From CAZPQV01 sp964588705 (GTDB lineage Bacteria; Bacteroidota; Bacteroidia; Flavobacteriales; Weeksellaceae), in NCBI GenBank assembly GCA_964588705.1, contig CAZPQV010000047.1:1-18020 (forward strand): DNA of 18,020 nt, in the 5' to 3' direction. This document shows positions 13,843 through 18,020 of this stretch, in pieces. Position 1 is the stretch's first letter. Each line of letters opens with the position of its first letter. The notes below the pieces were generated by a model that saw only the letters and a program-made list of their open reading frames with translations, had not been told where the DNA came from and did no database searches. Position numbers and translations under genes: made by a program.

Positions 13843-15384
13843 ATGGCAAAACAGGAAGATGTTTTCAAGAAGGTAATTTCCCACGCTAAGGAATACGGTT
13901 TTATTTTCCCAAGTTCAGAAATTTACGACGGACTATCCGCCGTTTACGACTACGGACAAAACGGTTCTGAGCTTAAAAACAACATCAAACAGTATTGGTG
14001 GAAAGCAATGGTGCAGCTCAACGATAATATCGTTGGAATTGATGCCGCTATTCTGATGCATCCTACTACCTGGAAAGCTTCCGGACACGTTGATGCGTTC
14101 AACGATCCTTTAATTGATAATAAAGATTCTAAAAAACGTTTCCGTGCCGATGTTTTAATCGAAGATTACTGTGCGAAACTTGAAGATAAAGCGCAGAAAG
14201 AAATTGATAAAGCAGCAAAAAGATTTGGGGACGCTTTCGATCAGGAACAGTTCGAAAACACCAATGAAAGAGTTTTAGAGTACAGAAAAAAATACAGAGC
14301 AATTCTCAGCAGAATGGCTCAATCTCTGGAAAATGAAGATTTGGCAGATGTAAAAGCGATTATCGAGGAACTTGAAATCGCCGATCCTGATACCGGTTCT
14401 AAAAACTGGACCGACGTTCGCCAATTCAACCTGATGTTCGGCACAAAACTCGGGGCTTCAGCTGAAAACGCAACAGACCTTTACCTTCGTCCGGAAACGG
14501 CACAGGGGATTTTTGTAAACTTCCTGAACGTTCAGAAAACATCAAGACACAAATTGCCTTTCGGAATTGCACAGATTGGTAAAGCCTTTAGAAATGAGAT
14601 TGTAGCAAGACAGTTCATTTTCAGAATGAGAGAATTCGAGCAGATGGAAATGCAGTTTTTCGTGCAGCCGGGAACAGAACTGGCACAGTACGAAGAATGG
14701 AAACAAAAACGTTTGAACTGGCATTTGGCACTTGGTTTAGGCGCAGAAAACTACCGTTTCCACGACCACGAAAAATTAGCACACTATGCTAATGCTGCTG
14801 CTGATATCGAGTTTAAGTTCCCGTTTGGATTTAAAGAACTGGAAGGAATTCACTCCAGAACCGATTTCGACTTGGCAGCACACGAGCAGTATTCAGGAAG
14901 AAAACTTCAGTATTTCGATCCGGAAAGAAACGAAAACTATGTCCCTTACGTGGTTGAAACTTCTATCGGTTTAGACAGATTGTTCCTTGCTCTGATGTCT
15001 CACTGCCTGAAAGACGAAGTTTTGGAAGACGGATCAGAAAGAACGGTTCTTTCGCTTCCTCCGGCGCTTGCTCCTGTAAAAGCAGCCATTCTTCCATTAA
15101 TGAAAAAAGACGGACTTGGAGAATATGCAGAGAAAATCTTCAACGATTTGAAATACGATTTCAACCTCATCTACGAAGAAAAAGACAGTATCGGAAAACG
15201 CTACAGAAGAAACGATGCCATCGGAACGCCATTCTGTATTACTGTTGACCACGATACACTTACAAATCATACCGTGACTCTAAGAGACAGAGATACAATG
15301 CAGCAGGAAAGAGTTCCGGTTGCCGATCTTAGAAGAATTATTGATGAAAAGACGAACTTCAGAAACCTGCTTCAGAAGATTTAG
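13843..15384 (+). CDS. glyS: Glycyl-tRNA synthetase (class II, alpha2 type)
   Basis: Charges tRNA-Gly with glycine in the cytoplasm. At 513 residues it is the single-chain homodimeric type, not the bacterial alpha2beta2 GlyQ/GlyS form. The N-terminus reads FPSSEIYDGLSAVYDYGQNG, typical of the family, followed by WTDVRQFNLMF and LRPETAQGIFVNF. Class II motif 2 is FRNEIVARQFIFRMREF (from residue 249) and motif 3 is ETSIGLDRL (E372 to R379 and beyond). The C-terminal anticodon-binding domain runs from about LPPALAPVKAAILPL to the end. No lesions are seen. It has its own -7 box and terminators on both sides, so it is a single-gene unit sitting between two pseudogenes. In other nomenclatures this type is called glyQS or GARS. 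Confidence 0.97.
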   Translation: MAKQEDVFKKVISHAKEYGFIFPSSEIYDGLSAVYDYGQNGSELKNNIKQYWWKAMVQLNDNIVGIDAAILMHPTTWKASGHVDAFNDPLIDNKDSKKRFRADVLIEDYCAKLEDKAQKEIDKAAKRFGDAFDQEQFENTNERVLEYRKKYRAILSRMAQSLENEDLADVKAIIEELEIADPDTGSKNWTDVRQFNLMFGTKLGASAENATDLYLRPETAQGIFVNFLNVQKTSRHKLPFGIAQIGKAFRNEIVARQFIFRMREFEQMEMQFFVQPGTELAQYEEWKQKRLNWHLALGLGAENYRFHDHEKLAHYANAAADIEFKFPFGFKELEGIHSRTDFDLAAHEQYSGRKLQYFDPERNENYVPYVVETSIGLDRLFLALMSHCLKDEVLEDGSERTVLSLPPALAPVKAAILPLMKKDGLGEYAEKIFNDLKYDFNLIYEEKDSIGKRYRRNDAIGTPFCITVDHDTLTNHTVTLRDRDTMQQERVPVADLRRIIDEKTNFRNLLQKI

Positions 15385-15405
15385 TCAAAATTTATATAAA
15401 AACAG

Positions 15406-15431
15406 AGTCCTGCTTTTGCGGGACTTTTTTT
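15406..15431 (+). terminator. Rho-independent terminator of glyS
   Basis: AGTCCTGC (15406-15413) pairs with GCGGGACT (15418-15425), including one G-U pair, around a TTTT loop, followed by a T run. It lies 21 bases past the glyS stop. Confidence 0.88.
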
Positions 15432-15433
15432 AT

Positions 15434-15441
15434 TAAATTTG
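15434..15441 (+). promoter_or_regulatory. -7 box of the broken serine hydrolase gene
   Basis: TAAATTTG matches TAnnTTTG exactly, directly after the glyS terminator. Transcription would begin near 15445, which argues against a TTG start at 15439 and for the GTG at 15457. Confidence 0.5.
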
Positions 15442-15456
15442 TTTAAAATCAATTCC

Positions 15457-16590
15457 GTGAGAGTTTTCAAAATTATTCTGGTTATTATAGCTGCGATTAT
15501 TGCGCTTACTTATGCTTTAGACTACGATTATTTGTTCCGGGGTATTGCCAAAACCTACCTTCGTGGCGAAACGAGTGCGACCATCGATGATGCGGCATTA
15601 TTTCCAAGTCACAAAATCAATGTTGGGCAGCAGCCAAAAATTTGGCAAAAGGACTCGCTGTACAACAAACAGAAATTACCACAAGCATTACAGGAAGACT
15701 TAAAAAATTCTAATACCGTTTCATTCTTACTCGTGAAAAACGGAAAGCTTCTGCACGAACAATAGTTCGACGGCTACAGCGAATCATCAAAAACCACTTC
15801 ATTCTCTATGCCACAAGGCATTATGGTATTGCTGACCGGAAAAGCCATTGATGAAGGGAAAATGAAAAGCATCAATCAGCCTTTATACGATTTCTATCAA
15901 AACTATGAGAATGTAAAATTCGGAAATAAATTAACCTTAAGGCATTTGGCTTCCATGGAGGCCGGTCTCAACTGGAATGAAGATTACAAAAATCCGTTTT
16001 CGCCCAATGCAAAGGCCTATTACGGAAACAGTCTCGCAGATGCCGTTCTGCTCAAAGGCTTAAAAAATATGCCGGGAACCAAGTTCGAATACCAAAGCGG
16101 TTCTACACAGCTTTTAGGGTTTGCAGTGCGTAAAGCGGTCGATCAATCCATTGCCGATTATCTTTCAACAAAAATCTGGATTCCTTTGGGTATGGAACAC
16201 AGCGCAGAATGGATTACCGACGACAACGGCATGGAAAAAACATTTTGCTGCGTCAATGCCGGTTCCAGAGATTTTGCAAAAATAGGACAACTCATGCTGA
16301 ATGATGGTAAATCGGATTCGGTACAAATCATCAGCAAAAGTTTTATTGATGAAATGAGAACGCCAACCAAACACTCCAACGAAACTTACGGAATGGGAAT
16401 CTGGATTAACAATGATGCCAAATACAAACACTATTATTTCTGGGGAATTCTTGGGCAATACATCATCATTGTTCCTGAAAAACAATTGGTTATCGTAAGA
16501 ACCGGAAGTTTCGAAAATCAGCCAAAAGACGAGAAAGGAAGGCCAAAACAGGTAGATTTTATTGTGAATCAGATTGTGGAGAATTTTTAG
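15457..16590 (+). pseudogene. Broken beta-lactamase-fold serine hydrolase gene
   Basis: One frame from a GTG at 15457 (MRVFKIILVIIAAII, an N-terminal membrane or signal segment) to 16590 encodes a protein of the beta-lactamase/penicillin-binding-protein-like serine hydrolase family, but it is interrupted by TAG at 15763-15765 (codon 103), where homologs usually have an aromatic residue in the stretch before DGYS. The frame continues unshifted with LTGKAIDEGKMKSINQPLYDFY, LTLRHLASMEAGLNW, FEYQSGSTQLLGFAV and a C-terminal IIVPEKQLVIVRTG. The nucleophile motif, normally S-x-x-K (often SMAK), reads SMPQ (Ser117, Gln120), so the catalytic lysine is gone. The third active-site motif position reads WGILGQY with no His or Lys. 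Intact relatives act on peptidoglycan peptides, esters or amides. Two separate defects suggest an inactive gene. Confidence 0.85.
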
Positions 16591-16592
16591 AT

Positions 16593-16721
16593 TTGGGCAA
16601 TTTTTGCAAAAGCCAATACCTTTCCCATTGCTTTTTTGCAAAACCGGGCTATCCGTTACAATCTTTTGTTCCCTTAGCTTTTGCCTTTCAACAAAAGGAT
16701 TTCCACTACTATCCCTATTGC
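16593..16721 (+). ncRNA. Structured intergenic element, possibly flavo-1-like RNA
   Basis: The 172-bp gap before sufS holds an ordered layout: GGGCAAT (16595-16601), whose GCAAT can pair with ATTGC (16717-16721); an A/T-rich variable hairpin (arms around 16606-16617 and 16627-16639); GGGCTATCCGTTACAATC (16646-16663); an inner stem TTTTGTT/AACAAAA (16664-16670, 16690-16696); then GGATTTCCACTACTATCCCT. From memory this matches a recurrent Bacteroidota intergenic element whose outer stem is usually GGGCGTT...CCCTAACGC, so GCAAT/ATTGC here would be a compensating change. I associate it with the flavo-1 RNA family but cannot confirm that. It begins two bases past the pseudogene stop. Confidence 0.45.
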
Positions 16722-16734
16722 GGAAAATTTTCCG

Positions 16735-16742
16735 TAATTTTG
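16735..16742 (+). promoter_or_regulatory. -7 box of sufS
   Basis: TAATTTTG matches TAnnTTTG exactly, 20 bases before the ATG at 16763. A TTG at 16718-16720 is 14 bases further upstream, closer than usual, and overlaps the end of the structured element. Confidence 0.5.
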
Positions 16743-16762
16743 AGCCATTCTAAATAAGCAAA

Positions 16763-17983
16763 ATGTTCAATATACAGGATATTCGTTCTCAGTTTCCAAT
16801 TCTGAATCAGCAAATTAACGGAAAACCGCTCGTTTACTTTGATAACGGAGCCACTTCCCAAAAACCGGTTTCAGTCATCGAAACCTGGACGAAATATTAC
16901 GAAACGCTCAATGCAAACGTTCACAGAGGCATTCACACGCTAAGTCAGTTAGCAACGGAAGAAATGGAAATTTCGCGCAGGAAAATCCAGAAATTCATCA
17001 ATGCAAAACACGATTACGAAGTCATTTTCACGAGAGGAACTACCGAAAGCATCAATTTAGTGGCTTACGCCATCACCAATCTTATCAAAAAAGGTGACGA
17101 AATCATCATTTCTCATTTGGAGCACCACTCCAACATCGTACCTTGGCAAATGCTTTGCGAAAGAACTGGCGCTGTTCTGAAAGTCATTCCAATGGATGAA
17201 AATGGAATTCTTCAACTCGATTTCTTAGATCAAAACCTTAATGAAAAAACGAAAATTGTTGCAGTAAACCAGGTTTCCAATGCTTTGGGAATCATCAATC
17301 CAATAGAAGAGATTATTGCAAAAACCAGAAAAAATTCTGATGCCTATATCCTGATTGACGGTGCGCAGTCGGTTCCTCACTTCAAAATTGATGTGCAGAA
17401 AATGGACTGTGATTTCTTTGCGTTCTCCGGTCACAAAATGTACGCACCAATGGGCGTTGGAATTCTTTACGGAAAAGAAGAAGTTTTAAGAAAAATTCAC
17501 CCATTTCATGGAGGCGGCGAAATGATTGCAACCTGCTCATTTGAAAAAACCACTTATGCGGATTTACCTTTCAAATTCGAAGCCGGAACACCAAACGTTG
17601 GCGGAAATATTGCTTTGGGAGCAGCCGTGGATTTTATGGAAAGTATCGGACACGAAAACATTCAGCATCACGAAAACGCGCTTTTGGATTATGCTCAGAA
17701 AAAGCTTCTGGAAATAGAGAATCTCAGAATTTATGGTGAAAAGGCTAACCGAACCGGAGTGGTTTCATTCACCTTGGAAGGCGCAGGCATTGCTTCCGAC
17801 ACCGGGATGATCCTCGACAAAATGGGAATTGCTGTAAGAACCGGACTCCACTGCACGCAACCGATTATGGATTTCTTCGGAATTGCCGGAACCATCCGCG
17901 CGAGTTTTGCCGTTTATAATACATTGGAAGAAATTGATATTCTGGTTGACGGCGTGAATAAAGCGCAGCGCATGCTGATGTGA
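16763..17983 (+). CDS. sufS: SufS-type cysteine desulfurase
   Basis: A PLP enzyme that removes sulfur from L-cysteine, giving alanine and a persulfide that SUF Fe-S assembly uses. At 406 residues it has the normal group II length. Visible landmarks: VYFDNGATSQKP near the start, NANVHRGIHTLS, TRGTTESINLVA, HLEHHSNIVPWQ, DGAQSVPH (PLP-contacting Asp/Gln), SGHKMYAP with the PLP lysine Lys225, and RTGLHCTQP with the persulfide Cys364. The group II (SufS/CsdA) fit comes from the RxGxHC context. The start is at the ATG 20 bases after a -7 box. The remaining 37 bases of the window hold nothing recognisable; in this phylum a sufE or other suf gene often follows, but none is visible here. All key residues are present. 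Confidence 0.95.
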   Translation: MFNIQDIRSQFPILNQQINGKPLVYFDNGATSQKPVSVIETWTKYYETLNANVHRGIHTLSQLATEEMEISRRKIQKFINAKHDYEVIFTRGTTESINLVAYAITNLIKKGDEIIISHLEHHSNIVPWQMLCERTGAVLKVIPMDENGILQLDFLDQNLNEKTKIVAVNQVSNALGIINPIEEIIAKTRKNSDAYILIDGAQSVPHFKIDVQKMDCDFFAFSGHKMYAPMGVGILYGKEEVLRKIHPFHGGGEMIATCSFEKTTYADLPFKFEAGTPNVGGNIALGAAVDFMESIGHENIQHHENALLDYAQKKLLEIENLRIYGEKANRTGVVSFTLEGAGIASDTGMILDKMGIAVRTGLHCTQPIMDFFGIAGTIRASFAVYNTLEEIDILVDGVNKAQRMLM

Positions 17984-18020
17984 TTTTAAACACATTTAGA
18001 GGGCTTTCAACATCCAACTT

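Noticed and set aside
15439..15456. A TTG start upstream of the hydrolase frame
   Set aside because: The TTG overlaps the end of the TAAATTTG promoter box, so it would not be in the transcript. GTG at 15457 directly precedes the membrane segment.
15763..15765. Readthrough or recoding of the internal TAG (for example as pyrrolysine)
   Set aside because: No recoding signal or pyrrolysine genes are visible, and the catalytic lysine is also missing, so decay is simpler.
16165..16641. A 158-codon minus-strand open frame over the serine hydrolase pseudogene
   Set aside because: It is antisense to clearly conserved hydrolase coding sequence and runs into the structured element; nothing in it resembles a protein family.

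Overview
The window looks like chromosomal DNA of a low-GC member of the Bacteroidota, most likely class Flavobacteriia near Chryseobacterium/Kaistella. Supporting signs are a type III glutamine synthetase, a TonB-dependent receptor, lipoproteins with short L-x-[SG]-C lipoboxes, almost no Shine-Dalgarno sequences, and repeated TAnnTTTG promoter boxes (the Bacteroidota -7 element) upstream of most genes. The genus is inference. There are no tRNAs, rRNAs, CRISPR arrays or transposases.

Layout, left to right. (1) The N-terminal part of an M1 metallopeptidase on the minus strand, cut by the window edge. (2) A minus-strand 558-residue protein (probably the DUF6909 family) whose C-terminal third carries nucleoside-phosphorylase-like motifs. 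It diverges from glutamine synthetase III across a 342-bp AT-rich region with ordered direct and inverted repeats. (3) A 326-bp gap with the glutamine synthetase terminator, an orphan minus-strand terminator and a perfect 27-bp palindrome, possibly an unannotated small RNA. (4) An NlpC/P60 lipoprotein. (5) A three-gene metal-handling cluster: a Cys/His-rich exported protein, a secreted HMA-domain protein, and a TonB receptor with two HMA modules at its N-terminus. (6) A 457-bp convergent gap with near-identical 138-bp tandem repeats, each carrying a terminator-like hairpin. (7) On the minus strand, a YkuD_2-type L,D-transpeptidase-like protein and an MsrB lipoprotein. MsrB diverges from a DUF445 membrane protein through a palindromic pair of -7 boxes. 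(8) A small broken gene, glycyl-tRNA synthetase, a broken serine hydrolase gene, a structured RNA-like element and the cysteine desulfurase sufS.

How the genes relate. Most are single-gene housekeeping units: nitrogen assimilation, translation, Fe-S assembly, cell-wall turnover and envelope methionine repair. The only clear multi-gene unit is the metal cluster at 6498-9977. All three of its HMA modules keep a CxxC pair and a CC pair exactly 69 residues apart, which suggests a shared metal, probably copper, passed between periplasmic carriers and the outer-membrane receptor. The two pseudogenes flank glyS, which looks intact. The most unusual parts are the HMA-fused receptor, the tandem terminator repeats, the orphan terminator with palindrome at 5515-5700, and the uncharacterised phosphorylase-like protein beside glutamine synthetase.
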